Below are positions 1-9,115 of a stretch of 64,000 nt of DNA, one piece after another. Source of the DNA: Sphaerisporangium album (GTDB lineage Bacteria > Actinomycetota > Actinomycetes > Streptosporangiales > Streptosporangiaceae). Positions within the stretch are counted from its first letter, which is position 1; each line of letters opens with the position of its first letter. Made by a program: the position numbers and the translations under genes. Below the pieces are notes generated by a model. It worked only from the letters and a program-made list of their open reading frames with translations, had not been told where the DNA came from and ran no database searches. The DNA lies in NCBI RefSeq assembly GCF_003323745.1, contig NZ_QOIL01000016.1, positions 186,001-250,000 on the forward strand, read 5' to 3'.

Positions 1-111
1 GCACCAGTGGCGCAGGGCGAGGTACAGCCCCAGCCGGTTGGAGGGCAGATACACGCTTTCGCGGCCCGTGCGCGCCGCAACGAATTGTTCGGGGCTCACT
101 TGCTCCCTCAT
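1..111 (-). CDS. DegT/DnrJ/EryC1/StrS-type aminotransferase, N-terminal part only
   Basis: Only the first 37 codons are present; the gene runs off the left edge. The visible peptide contains 'SVYLPSNRLGLYLALRHW', which looks like the N-terminal strand-helix of DegT-family PLP-dependent sugar aminotransferases (often 'LPSGR..L.LAL'). Members aminate nucleotide sugars for surface polysaccharides, which fits the adjacent glycan genes. An ATG at 111 and an in-frame GTG at 99 are both possible; the GTG has AGGGAG just upstream. The family call rests on a short stretch, so it is moderate at best. The 171 bp between this gene and the acyltransferase at 283 shows no other gene. Confidence 0.5.
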   Translation of the reverse strand, partial: MREQVSPEQFVAARTGRESVYLPSNRLGLYLALRHWC

Positions 112-282
112 TTCACGGCCCGGTCCCGCCACCGCGACGACGTCAGACCAGAAGGTAGCGCATGCGGGCCGCCGTGTCCGGAAGGGAGATGTACCGAGGG
201 CCGTGCGGCCGTCCGGGAGCTTCGGCGTTCCTCGCCGGCGGGTCGGGACCGATGCCTTCCGGGGACCGTGCGCCCGAAACCG

Positions 283-1365
283 TCAGGAGGCGAGGGAGGT
301 GCGGATGCGGCCGTAGGTCTTGAGGGCCAGGTCGGCGGTCTCGCGCAGCATCGAGTTGGCGAGGACCGTTCCACGGGCCTTCCGGACGGGAACGCGCACG
401 AGCCAGTGAACTCCGGCCCCCGGGGTGGCGCGGGCGATCCTGCCCTCGGTCACCCACAGCTCGCCGGTCTTCAGCTTCTCCTTGTACTCCTTCTCGCCCC
501 GCCCCATGTCGATCAGGCGGATGCCGGCCTCGGCGGCGCGCTCGGCCATCGCCAGGTGGTGGATCAGTCCGGGGGAGTACTTGGCGAAGGCCGTGTCGTA
601 GGCGGGGAACCACCCGGCGAGGGTGGTCTTGGTGCGCAGCCCGAAGTGGCCCGCGACCGGGCGGTCGCCGACGTAGACCATGTCGAGCGAGCCGCCGAAG
701 TGCTCGCTGTCGATCTCCAGCAGGTTCTCGACCAGCTTCGTGATCCACGGCCGGGAGAACCGGTCGGCGCGGCCCGTCCTGCGGTACTGGTCGGTCTTCC
801 AGTCGGTGAGCACGCGCAGGACCGCCTGGTCGCGGATCCCGTAGTCGTGGCGCAGCTCGCCGAAGTCGCGCCCGAGCTTGCGGCTCTTGTACGCCGTGCT
901 CTTGTACGTCTTGCCGGAGACCTGCTTCAGCGTCTCGACGTACGCCGCGTAGCCGTCGGACAGGTCGATCACCGGGGACGGGTGCCGCGTGTGCTTGGCG
1001 GGCACCAGCGGCTGGCCCGCCAGCAGGTGGTCGAACTCGAACACCGCGAGCCCGCACGCCTTCATCAGCTCGTGGAGGGAGAACTCGATGTCCTTGGCGT
1101 GGATCATGCCCTGGGCGTCGGTCAGCCCCGCCGCGATCGGCCTGCCGATGCCGAGCTGGTGACGCTCGAAGGGGAAGAACCCCACGACGTCGGCGCCGTC
1201 GGTCAGCACGGCGACGCGGGCCTGTTCTCGCACGCGGCCGGTCTCGATCGTGAACTCCGGTGACAGGAACGGGTTGTCCAGGGCCGGGTCGGCGCCCTGG
1301 AGAGCACGCCACCGGGCCGTCTCGGAGGGGCCGAGCTCGCGAGGATGAACGACGGAAATGCGCAT
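283..1365 (-). CDS. BioF2/FemAB-like (GNAT-fold, CelD-type) acyltransferase
   Basis: The protein has 360 residues and no membrane segment. It resembles the GNAT_6/BioF2-like acetyltransferase family (CelD/BcsL-type) found in actinomycete exopolysaccharide clusters. The typical features are an N-terminal half with 'FFPFERH' and a C-terminal half with 'VAGHFGLRTKTTLAGWFPAYD' split across residues about 245-265, followed by 'KYSPGLIHH' and 'IDMGRGEKEYKEKLK'. The likely role is acyl or aminoacyl transfer to a glycan or lipid precursor in the cytoplasm, but the substrate is unknown. The ATG at 1365 has AGGAG about five bases upstream. The gene is paralogous to the one at 11064-12179, sharing 'LDNPFLS.EFT', 'KTDQYRRTGR.DRF' and the 'GHFGLRT' block. 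Confidence 0.8.
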   Translation of the reverse strand: MRISVVHPRELGPSETARWRALQGADPALDNPFLSPEFTIETGRVREQARVAVLTDGADVVGFFPFERHQLGIGRPIAAGLTDAQGMIHAKDIEFSLHELMKACGLAVFEFDHLLAGQPLVPAKHTRHPSPVIDLSDGYAAYVETLKQVSGKTYKSTAYKSRKLGRDFGELRHDYGIRDQAVLRVLTDWKTDQYRRTGRADRFSRPWITKLVENLLEIDSEHFGGSLDMVYVGDRPVAGHFGLRTKTTLAGWFPAYDTAFAKYSPGLIHHLAMAERAAEAGIRLIDMGRGEKEYKEKLKTGELWVTEGRIARATPGAGVHWLVRVPVRKARGTVLANSMLRETADLALKTYGRIRTSLAS

Positions 1366-1486
1366 GGGCTCCTACTGGGGGTACCTAGCGACGCGGGCCA
1401 GGCTCGCGCCTTCTACCCAGCTTGGTGCCTACGATGTAATAGTACGATAAAGATCAGATCACGGTGCTGTTCGCGATTCCGATCGG

Positions 1487-2119
1487 CTATCGTTCCGTCG
1501 CGTTCACGGCCTCCGCCGGGCGTCCGTTCTCGCGCGACTCCATCTCTTCGCGGGGCCGGGGCACGCCCAGGTCCGCGGCGTGCCCGCCCACGATGCGATC
1601 GACGTCGATCGGTCCCGGATCTCCCTCGGACGTGCCCGGAACCTGGGAGTTGCCGAAGTGCCCGCCTCCGGCCCACAGCCGGCGGCTGCCCTGGGCGGCC
1701 ACCGAGTGCGGGTAGGGCAGCGGGGGGCCGGCGGGCCACCGCCGCGGCACCTCCCACGAGTCCAGCCACGCCAGGATGTCGTCCAGACCGTCGAGCTTGC
1801 TTTCGGTGAAGGGCTCCTCCACCGATCCGAGCACGCGGATCTGCACGCAGACCCTGCCCTGCCGGTTGAGGTCCCCCGGCAGGCCGTTTGCCGCGCGCGT
1901 GGGGGGCAGAGACTGGATGATCTGCCCCGAGACGGGATTCCAGACGAGATGGGCGGGACGTTTGATCTGTACGAGCCGCTGGGCGATGGATCTGGCCGTC
2001 ACCCGGTGGGGATCCGTAGGCCAGATGAACCAGACCACCCGGGGAGCGCCCCCGGCCATGGGTCCGGAGTCCTCGAGAGCGGGAATTCGACTGGCGACGG
2101 GCAGCCATGCCTGGGCCAC
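1487..2119 (-). CDS. Amidase-like (N-acetylmuramoyl-L-alanine amidase_2 related) protein of unknown activity
   Basis: The protein has 210 residues and no visible signal peptide. Residues about 25-60 contain 'VVWFIWPTDPHRVTARSIAQ'. The C-terminal third contains 'GGHFGNSQVPGTSEGDPG', which matches the layout of the C-terminal zinc-ligand segment of amidase_2/PGRP-like enzymes ('GH..VP.N.H.DPG'). Here the usual second His is replaced by Glu, so activity is uncertain. Proteins of this look are common and uncharacterised in actinomycetes. The GTG start at 2119 has GAGGGGG four bases upstream. The last 30 residues are charged and probably disordered. Confidence 0.6.
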   Translation of the reverse strand: MAQAWLPVASRIPALEDSGPMAGGAPRVVWFIWPTDPHRVTARSIAQRLVQIKRPAHLVWNPVSGQIIQSLPPTRAANGLPGDLNRQGRVCVQIRVLGSVEEPFTESKLDGLDDILAWLDSWEVPRRWPAGPPLPYPHSVAAQGSRRLWAGGGHFGNSQVPGTSEGDPGPIDVDRIVGGHAADLGVPRPREEMESRENGRPAEAVNATER

Positions 2120-2354
2120 TGTGCCCCCTCAAATCCTCGGTCGCCGGATTCATACCGCTTTCATGCCAACTTGACACCTTATGATCTTTGATAATTGGTT
2201 AGACGCCCATAAGCGAACTTGAGTGGTTAGTGCGCTTAATGAGCGGTCTGGTGGCAATCGCGATCCCTCCCTGTGGTGACGGCCCGCGCCCGCGGCGTCG
2301 CCAGGAGTGGGAGCATTCAAGGGTTCTGCAAGCGCGAGCGGATACGGTGGCGAA

Positions 2355-3743
2355 GTGTTGGAGAACGGTGGTGGCCGGCATGCTCGGCGTCGCTACATCC
2401 CCCGAGGGCCGATGGCCGCGGGGGCCGGTCTCGTCGCCCTGGCCATGGTGGTCGGGCTCCTGGTGATCGCCGCGCAGCGGGGCGCGAACCGCGGCGAGGG
2501 CGTGGCCGCGACGATCCTCGCCACCCCGCAGCCCCCGCCCAGCCTCGAACCGCCCCCCGTGGTCGAGAGCTGGCCGCGCTGGGGGGTGACCCACACCCAG
2601 TACAGCGCCGACAACGAGACCGCCGAGGTCCGCGACCGGGTGAAGGACCTGTTCAGCCGCGTTCCCCTGTTGCAGAACCAGCACATCATGGGCTGGGGCG
2701 CGGGCAACCCCGAGCCCGCGCCCGGCAAGTACGACTTCCGCGACCTGGACCGCCGCGTCAAGCTGATGGCCGACACCAAGGCCCAGCCCGTCCTCACCCT
2801 CTGCTGCGCCCCCGACTGGATGAAGGGCGGAGCCGAGGGCCGCACGAGCTGGGGCAAGATCGAGGTCGCCCCCCGGCGCGAGCACTTCGCCGACTACGCC
2901 AAGCTCGCCGCCACCGTCGCCAAGCGCTATCCCACCGTCACCCACTACATGGTGTGGAACGAGTTCAAGGGCTTCTGGGACGAGGCCCACAACAACTGGG
3001 ACGTCGAGGCCTACACCGAGCTTTACAACCGCGTGTACGACGCGCTCAAGGCCGTGAACCCCAAGATCCAGGTCGGCGGGCCGTACATCCCCGTCGACAG
3101 CCACGTCTCCAGCGCCAACTCCTCCACCCTCAAGGGCCCCTGGGGGGCCGTCGACAGCAGGCCGTTGGAGGGCCTCCAGTACTGGCTGGACCACAAGAAG
3201 GGCGCGGACTTCATCGTCATCGACGCCTCCTCGGCCACCAACGACCGGGGGCTCGTGCCGGACGAGTTCGCCGCGCTCAAGAAGTTCTCCGCGGTGACCA
3301 CCTGGCTGCGGCAGCAGAGCGGCGACCTGCCCGTCTGGTGGGCCGAGTGGTACATCTCGCCCGACAACATCGACTGGGACGAGCAGCACCGCACGGCCGT
3401 GCAGACCGCGGCCATGATGGAGTTCGCCAGGAGCGGGGCGGCGACGGCCCTGTACTGGAACCCCCAGCGCAAGGGCGGGGACGACTGCCCCGGCTGCCTC
3501 TGGTCGCCCGCCGAGGGCCAGGAGATGCCGATGGCGGGCCTGCTGAGCGGGTTCACGCGCTGGTTCCCCGCGGGCGCGAGACTCGTCGAGGTCGCGGTCT
3601 CGGACCCGCGCGTCCAGGTGCTCGCCGTGGACAGGCAGATGATCATGGTGAACACCACGGACGCCCAGCTCGCCGTCAACGTCGACGGGCGCCCCTTCCA
3701 GCTCGGCCCGTACGCCGTCGAGTGGAGCGACCGGGGCCAGTGA
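2355..3743 (+). CDS. Membrane-anchored GH39-like glycosidase
   Basis: About 462 residues. An Arg-rich N-terminus ('RHARRRY') precedes a single hydrophobic segment (about residues 22-40), then a Pro-rich linker, then a (beta/alpha)8 glycosidase domain. The layout matches GH39-type retaining enzymes (beta-xylosidase/iduronidase clan A): 'HYMVWNEFKGFW' supplies the acid/base Glu and 'LPVWWAEWYIS' the nucleophile Glu. 'GVTHTQYSAD' and 'GWGAGNPEPAPGKYDF' near the N-terminus also fit clan A. It probably trims or remodels the glycan made by the facing operon, outside the membrane. The start is uncertain: GTG 2355 is chosen because it keeps the positive N-region; GTG 2307 and ATG 2412 (GAGGG upstream) are alternatives. 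Confidence 0.75.
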   Translation: MLENGGGRHARRRYIPRGPMAAGAGLVALAMVVGLLVIAAQRGANRGEGVAATILATPQPPPSLEPPPVVESWPRWGVTHTQYSADNETAEVRDRVKDLFSRVPLLQNQHIMGWGAGNPEPAPGKYDFRDLDRRVKLMADTKAQPVLTLCCAPDWMKGGAEGRTSWGKIEVAPRREHFADYAKLAATVAKRYPTVTHYMVWNEFKGFWDEAHNNWDVEAYTELYNRVYDALKAVNPKIQVGGPYIPVDSHVSSANSSTLKGPWGAVDSRPLEGLQYWLDHKKGADFIVIDASSATNDRGLVPDEFAALKKFSAVTTWLRQQSGDLPVWWAEWYISPDNIDWDEQHRTAVQTAAMMEFARSGAATALYWNPQRKGGDDCPGCLWSPAEGQEMPMAGLLSGFTRWFPAGARLVEVAVSDPRVQVLAVDRQMIMVNTTDAQLAVNVDGRPFQLGPYAVEWSDRGQ

Positions 3744-3780
3744 GCCCGCCCGGCGCGGCGCCGTCCGCCGGGGGACGACC

Positions 3781-3921
3781 CTCCCGGGATCCGTCCTTTC
3801 CCGGACCGGCCCTCCCGGGATCCTTCCTTCCCGGATCGGCGCTTCCGGGATCGGCGCTTCCGGGGTCGGCCGTCCCGGGATCAGGTGTCCCGGGACGGCC
3901 CGAGGTGCCGTCCCGGGACCG
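3781..3921. repeat. 15-bp tandem repeat with palindromic CCCGGG core
   Basis: Between two convergent genes lie about eight or nine imperfect 15-bp units, for example GCTTCCGGGATCGGC followed by GCTTCCGGGGTCGGC. Nearly every unit carries TCCCGGG or TTCCGGG. Read on the plus strand in the frame one off from the glycosidase, the array encodes a 'PGSAL'-like pentapeptide series. It could be a hairpin-rich transcription barrier or a frame-shifted former protein tail. Confidence 0.8.
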
Positions 3922-3939
3922 GCCGGACGTACCGGTGGG

Positions 3940-6885
3940 TCAGGTGGACGTCAGGGTCAGGAAGCGCTCGACCACGACGGCCAGCGCGGCCGCCGTCATC
4001 AGCAGGCCGACGACCACCAGCCTGCGCCGCCCGCGCGAGGTCCGCTCCGCGCCGCGCAGCCGCGCCAGCTCGGCGGCGAACAGCGTCGCCACGGCCAGCG
4101 CCAGCGCGACCAGGCCGAGCGGCGTCCACGGCGTCGACCGGTCACCGACCAGCGTCATCGCCGTCGGCGGCGGGATCTCGGCCCCCCTCGGGTACGAGCG
4201 CAGCGTGTAGATCGCCGCGTCGGCGTTGGAGTAGACGCGTTTCAGGCTGGTGGAGGCGTCGAGCGCCGCGCGGAAGCGCGTCCCCCAGTTCACGGGGAAG
4301 CCGTGGTTGAGCTCCAGGTACGCCGCCTGCCCCCGGCTGATGATCACGAAGGTGTTGGCCGCCTTGGACCGCAGCGCCGTGAGCACCCCGCTGAGGTCCT
4401 CGGCGTTCTTGGTGACGAGCGCCTGGTCGTACTCCACCCGGTCGATGTCCCGCTCGCGCCACGGGATCGTCGGCGTGACCTCCTCGCCGATGACCGGCAC
4501 CAGGTACAGCAGGCGCGCGCTCGGCCGGTCGTGGGCGTAGACGTAGTCCATGGCCGCGGCCTCGCCCGTGGTGACCCGCTCGAACTTCTCGTTGCCGAAC
4601 CGCGCCAGCAGGAACGCGACCGCCAGCACGAGCGCCGTCCCCGCCGCCAGCACCGCCGAGATCTTCCTCGTCGTGCCCGGGGACGGCCGTAGCGAGCGCC
4701 GCCGGATGGGCACCGTCTCGCCCTCGCGCGCGTCCGCCGTGTGCGCGGGCAGGTTCGGGAAGAACGCGTACGCGCCGAGGATGCAGGCCGCGGGCAGCGC
4801 GAACATGTACACGCGAAGGCCGATCTCGCCACCGTAGCTCTGCAGGCCGAGGGCCAGCACGGGCACGCACAGCAGTACCAGCGCGCTGCGGTCGCCCACC
4901 CCGCGCCGCAGCCGCCGCAGCAGGCCCGTCGCGGCGAACGCGAGGATCACCCCGCAGATCGCCAGCCGCACCTGGAGCACGATGGCGTGCTGGGGGTCGG
5001 TGCCCGCCAGCCGGTCGCCAGTGTTCTCCTGGAAGGTCGAGAAGATCCTGCCGATGCCGCCGAACAGCTGGTCGATGCGACCGCTCCAGAACGGCGTCGC
5101 CTGGTAGTTGATCCAGGCGATCACGATCAGGCCGAAGAACACCGGCAGCGCGAGCGACAGCGTGCTGCGCCGCAGGAGGATCAACCCGGTCAGCGCGCCC
5201 AGCATCATGAACGGCGTGATCTGGTGGGTGGCCGTCGTCGCCACGAACAGGCCGACCACGAGGGTCAGCAGCACGACGCGGTCGGTCACCGTCGTCGGCC
5301 TCGCGGGCAGCTCGCCGGGCGCCAGCCGGTCCAGACGGGCGATCAGGCGCCGTAGGAAGCCCTTGGCGGGCAGCGGCGCCGTCCTCGGCTCCGCGCGGCC
5401 GAACCAGCGCATCAGGATCGCGATGAAGACGAGGTACAGCGCGTAGGTGAAGCCCTGGGGCGAGAAGTAGTCCTGGCCGATCCACTGGACGAGGATGAAC
5501 AGCAGCGCGGCGAACCAGCGCGCCCGCGTGGTCGCGACGAGCTGGCGCAGGATCAGCACGAACGGCAGCAGGTACAGCAGGTTCGACAGGAACGGCGTCC
5601 ACTGCAGGACGAACGACGGATCGTCCACGCCCGCCGCGCGCAGCACGAAGCCGAACAGCGCGAAGAAGCCCGGCCAGGCGAACCGCGCGTCGAGGCCGGG
5701 CAGGGCCTCGCCGGCGCGGCCGATGTACTCGGCGAAGCCCGCGTGCACCCAGGCGGTGTGAAAGCGGGGCTCGGGCTCGATCAGCGCCGCCGCGCCGTGC
5801 AGGGTGAACGTGACGGCGCCGAGCTGCAGGAGCAGCAGGCCCTTGCGGTCGGTGTTCTGCGTCAGCGTGACGAAGAACGAGACGATGATCAGGGCGATCG
5901 CGGCGAAGGCGGTCACCGGGAGCACCGAGATCAGGCCGAGGCCGTCGATCTTGTCCAGGTCGACGCCGCGCATGGGGCCGTACGGCACGCGCATGGCGAG
6001 CACGTACATGACCAGGCCCTCGACGGTCAGCAACGGCGGCAGCCACGCGGACGCGCTCGACGCCAGCCGCGCCACCAGAGACGGCGCCCCCGCCGGCCGC
6101 GACGCGCCGCCGCCGGCTCTCGCCCTGGCCGGGGCGACCTTGACGGAGCTCTCCTTGGCGGGGCTCTCCTTGGCGGGTTCCCTGTCCTGCCCGGTTCCCC
6201 GCGCGGTCTCCGGCTCGGGGGCCTCACGTGTGGCGAGCACCTGCCGGACGTACCGGCGGGGAGCCGTGGCCTCGTACCACTCGAGGTCCGACATGGAATC
6301 GGCATCGGAACGGCGACCCGAACCGGTCTCGCGCGGAGAACCGGGTTCGGGGTCCGCGCCGGACGCGGGCTTGGTCGCCGGCTTGGCGTCCGGTGCGGAG
6401 CCGGCCGGTTCAGGGGCCGGCGCGGCCTCGGGGGACTCCGCGGGCTCGGGCGCCGGCGGCTTCGCGGGCTTCGCGGGCGCTTTCGCGGGGGCGGCGCCGG
6501 GCTTGGTCACGCGGATCGGTGTGTCCGGGGCCGCCGGGGGCTGGACGGCCGGGGCGACCGGCTCGGCGCGGGACGCCACGGGCAGTGGGATCACCTGGGT
6601 GACGGAGTCGTCGGACAGGTTCAGCAAGATCACCTGGGTGTCGTCGTCCCGCACGTCCTCCGGTGAGCCGTCGACGGCGGTCTCCGACGCACCACCGGAC
6701 GCACCACGCGACGCACCACCGGACGCGGTGTCGGAAGGGATGCCTGAAGCGATGTCGGAAGCGGTGCCCGACAGGCTGCCCGACGTGGTGTCTGACGTGG
6801 TGTCCTTGTCCGGCTCATGTCCGGCGGCCTTGGCCGCCTCTCCCCGCCGCGCCGCGTCACCCGTCCGTTGCCTCACGTTGACCAT
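3940..6885 (-). CDS. Very large polytopic membrane protein of the polysaccharide locus
   Basis: The protein has 981 residues. Residues 1 to about 285 are low-complexity and hydrophilic (Ser/Thr/Asp-, then Pro/Ala/Lys-rich) and probably cytoplasmic. The rest contains about a dozen hydrophobic helices ('GLISVLPVTAFAAIALIIVS', 'VVLLTLVVGLFVATTAT') interrupted by soluble loops, and ends with two helices. This is the topology of GT-C/polymerase-like membrane proteins found in actinomycete exopolysaccharide clusters. No clear catalytic motif was identified, so polymerase, glycosyltransferase or transport roles are all possible. The start at 6885 overlaps the end of the flippase gene by 13 bp, which suggests coupling. 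It is the last gene of the operon starting at 12547. Confidence 0.75.
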   Translation of the reverse strand: MVNVRQRTGDAARRGEAAKAAGHEPDKDTTSDTTSGSLSGTASDIASGIPSDTASGGASRGASGGASETAVDGSPEDVRDDDTQVILLNLSDDSVTQVIPLPVASRAEPVAPAVQPPAAPDTPIRVTKPGAAPAKAPAKPAKPPAPEPAESPEAAPAPEPAGSAPDAKPATKPASGADPEPGSPRETGSGRRSDADSMSDLEWYEATAPRRYVRQVLATREAPEPETARGTGQDREPAKESPAKESSVKVAPARARAGGGASRPAGAPSLVARLASSASAWLPPLLTVEGLVMYVLAMRVPYGPMRGVDLDKIDGLGLISVLPVTAFAAIALIIVSFFVTLTQNTDRKGLLLLQLGAVTFTLHGAAALIEPEPRFHTAWVHAGFAEYIGRAGEALPGLDARFAWPGFFALFGFVLRAAGVDDPSFVLQWTPFLSNLLYLLPFVLILRQLVATTRARWFAALLFILVQWIGQDYFSPQGFTYALYLVFIAILMRWFGRAEPRTAPLPAKGFLRRLIARLDRLAPGELPARPTTVTDRVVLLTLVVGLFVATTATHQITPFMMLGALTGLILLRRSTLSLALPVFFGLIVIAWINYQATPFWSGRIDQLFGGIGRIFSTFQENTGDRLAGTDPQHAIVLQVRLAICGVILAFAATGLLRRLRRGVGDRSALVLLCVPVLALGLQSYGGEIGLRVYMFALPAACILGAYAFFPNLPAHTADAREGETVPIRRRSLRPSPGTTRKISAVLAAGTALVLAVAFLLARFGNEKFERVTTGEAAAMDYVYAHDRPSARLLYLVPVIGEEVTPTIPWRERDIDRVEYDQALVTKNAEDLSGVLTALRSKAANTFVIISRGQAAYLELNHGFPVNWGTRFRAALDASTSLKRVYSNADAAIYTLRSYPRGAEIPPPTAMTLVGDRSTPWTPLGLVALALAVATLFAAELARLRGAERTSRGRRRLVVVGLLMTAAALAVVVERFLTLTST

Positions 6886-8318
6886 GATGCGGCCTCGGGC
6901 GTCTCCCGCGCGCCAGACGATCGCGGCGTTTCCGCGCCATCAAGAATTTGCCGGAGCCCGCCGAAAATCAGCAAGGCCACCAGAAGCTCGCTGAAGAGCA
7001 GCCCGTACCCCACGGACGTGATGCCCGCGATGGGCAGAAGGATCACCGAGGAGGACAGCACGAGCACCGCCAGCCCGATCTGAACCACGGCCAGCATCCG
7101 CGCCCTGCTCTGGGCCCGCAGCGCGCTGAGGTAGATCTCGATGAGCACGCGCGGCAGCACGGCGAGCGCCATGAGCCTGAGCAGCGGCGTGCCGTGCTCG
7201 GAGAACCCGGGCCCGAACACCGAGAGGATCAGCGGGGCCGCGGCGAAGGTCACCACCGAGACCGGCCCGATGATGAGGTACGCGCGGCGTAACGCCTGTC
7301 GGCAGTTCGCGGCCAGGCGTGACCGCTCGGTGGACCCCTCGACGGTCAGCGACGTGGCCATGTTGATGGCCAGCAGCTCGATCATCGCCCCGAGCGTCTG
7401 CGCCATGGCGAAGTAGCCGAACAGCTCCCCGCTCACCCGCGAGGCGACGTACACCGGCAGGAAGTAGACGATGGCCAGCACCGAGAACGCCCCGGGGTAG
7501 TCGCCCGCCAGGAAGCGGCCGATCTCCCGCGGCCCGGGCGGGCGGCTGCCCTCGGGGGCGCTGCGCGCGTGCCGGGGGACCAGCACGCCGAAGATGAAGA
7601 AGTTGACCGGCACCAGCGCGAGCGCGGTGGGCACGATCCAGGAGACGTACACGCCATCGTTGGGCAGGGCCCCGGCCAGCGCGACCAGCAGCGCCATCTT
7701 GACCAGGCCGAAGCACACGCTGTTGACCGGCACCCAGACCGCCTTGCGCAGCCCGGCCAGCGCGACGTCCTGCAACGTGAACACCGACCAGATCGCCACG
7801 GACGCCAGGAAGAACACCCCGGGCCCCGCTCCGGCCAGCGTGGCGTAGTTCTCGCCCCAGAACGGCAGCGTGAGCAGGAACCCTCCGGCGGCGACCACCG
7901 CCGACAGGGTGGCGATGAGGTAGCCCCGGCCGATGAGCGCGCCGGTGCGCCGGCCCGCCACGGGGATGAACCGCGCCAGGGCGCCGGTCAGGCCGAGGGC
8001 CGTGAGCCCCGCGAACAGCCGCATCGCGGTGATCAGCGCCTGGCTGCGCCCGAAGTCCTCGGGAGAGTACAGGCGGGCCGCCAGCAGCCAGTAGCCCATG
8101 CCGAGGACGGCGGTGACCCCGGTGTTGGCCATCAGGGCGTAACCGTTGAGGAAGAGCGGGTTGCGCAGGTCGCGCATCAGCCGCCGTCGCAGGCGCGCGA
8201 GCCGCCCCTCCTCCCCGCCGTCCTTCCGGTCCCGCCGTCCGCCGGCCATGGTGCTGGTCACGGCCGTCTCACCCCCCTCGTCGACGCCAGGCGTCGCCCC
8301 CGCGTTTACGTCACTCAC
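6873..8318 (-). CDS. Wzx/PST-like polysaccharide flippase
   Basis: 481 residues, with a charged N-terminal tail of about 50 residues followed by about 12-14 hydrophobic helices. Segments such as 'LNGYALMANTGVTAVLGMGYWLLAARLYSPEDFGRSQALIT' (residues about 55-95) have the standard N-terminal pattern of MOP-superfamily oligosaccharide/lipid flippases. It should move lipid-linked glycan across the cytoplasmic membrane for the neighbouring GT2 and deacetylase products. The GTG start at 8318 overlaps the deacetylase stop by 8 bp. Confidence 0.85.
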   Translation of the reverse strand: MSDVNAGATPGVDEGGETAVTSTMAGGRRDRKDGGEEGRLARLRRRLMRDLRNPLFLNGYALMANTGVTAVLGMGYWLLAARLYSPEDFGRSQALITAMRLFAGLTALGLTGALARFIPVAGRRTGALIGRGYLIATLSAVVAAGGFLLTLPFWGENYATLAGAGPGVFFLASVAIWSVFTLQDVALAGLRKAVWVPVNSVCFGLVKMALLVALAGALPNDGVYVSWIVPTALALVPVNFFIFGVLVPRHARSAPEGSRPPGPREIGRFLAGDYPGAFSVLAIVYFLPVYVASRVSGELFGYFAMAQTLGAMIELLAINMATSLTVEGSTERSRLAANCRQALRRAYLIIGPVSVVTFAAAPLILSVFGPGFSEHGTPLLRLMALAVLPRVLIEIYLSALRAQSRARMLAVVQIGLAVLVLSSSVILLPIAGITSVGYGLLFSELLVALLIFGGLRQILDGAETPRSSGARETPEAASWST

Positions 8319-9111
8319 GCCCGACCACGTGGCGCAGGCCGTACCGCGTCCGGCGCACCACCGCGAAACCCTTGGTCAGCGCGTGTTCCTTCATGTAGAT
8401 GATCGGGACGCCCCGCCCCTCGACGGCGCGGCGGAAGCGGTCCATGGTCGTGGACCGGCCGACGGTGAGCCGGGGGAGCGCCATGACGTCGTCGGAGTCG
8501 CCCGCCAGCGTGTTGGCGACCGCGCAGGCGGCCCAGTAGCCGGCCTTCCGCACTTCCCTGCGCACCCGGGCGCTGGAGTAACCGTACGGGTAGGCCATGG
8601 TGGCGACCAGGCGCCCCACCTTGTCCTCCAGCAGGCCCTTGTTGCGGCGCAGCTCCTGGCGCAGGACGGCGTCGGGGAGCTGGTCGAGCTGGGGGTGGCT
8701 GTGGCTGTGCCCGGCGATCTCGACGCCGCAGGACGCGGCCTCGCGGGCCTGGCTCCAGCTCAGCATGCGGTCGAGCGGCTTGCCGGCGGCGTCCGGGCCC
8801 GCGTCGTCCACCCAGCCGCTGGTGAGGAACACCGTCGCGGTGAAGCCCAGCCGTTCCAGGACGGGCAGCGCGTGGACGTGGAAGTCCGCGTACCCGTCGT
8901 CGAACGTCACGACCACGGGCCGTTCGGGGGCCGGGGCCCCGCCGGTGCCGTACTGCGAGGCGACCAGGTCGGCGAGCGTGAGGGGGGTGAACCCGCGGTC
9001 CTTCAGGTAGGTCATCTGCGCTTCGAACACCGATGTGCGCACCGCGAGCGGCCGCGTCGCGCTGTTCGGGCGATCGGTGACGGAGTGGTACATCAGGATG
9101 GGCACGCGCAT
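8311..9111 (-). CDS. NodB-type polysaccharide deacetylase (CE4)
   Basis: 266 residues without a clear signal peptide. The NodB motifs are present: 'VVVTFDDGYADF' (catalytic Asp and metal Asp) and 'EIAGHSHSHPQL' (metal-binding His pair), with 'MAYPYGYSS' as motif 3. It should N- or O-deacetylate a sugar unit, probably on the cytoplasmic face because no export signal is visible. It sits 4 bp downstream of the GT2 stop codon and overlaps the flippase start, so the three genes are one transcription unit. The ATG at 9111 follows GGTGA. Confidence 0.88.
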   Translation of the reverse strand: MRVPILMYHSVTDRPNSATRPLAVRTSVFEAQMTYLKDRGFTPLTLADLVASQYGTGGAPAPERPVVVTFDDGYADFHVHALPVLERLGFTATVFLTSGWVDDAGPDAAGKPLDRMLSWSQAREAASCGVEIAGHSHSHPQLDQLPDAVLRQELRRNKGLLEDKVGRLVATMAYPYGYSSARVRREVRKAGYWAACAVANTLAGDSDDVMALPRLTVGRSTTMDRFRRAVEGRGVPIIYMKEHALTKGFAVVRRTRYGLRHVVGRE

Positions 9112-9115
9112 CAGG

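Noticed and set aside
2160-2200. A TTGACA box near 2168 as promoter of the GH39-like gene
   Set aside because: No -10 box lies at 16-18 bp; TATGAT is too close and GATAAT gives a spacer of 13 bp.
2273-4210. A long plus-strand frame overlapping the GH39-like gene
   Set aside because: Its protein is Arg/Gly/Pro-rich noise; the overlapping frame carries clear glycosidase motifs. Only the pentapeptide part over the 15-bp repeats was kept as an observation.
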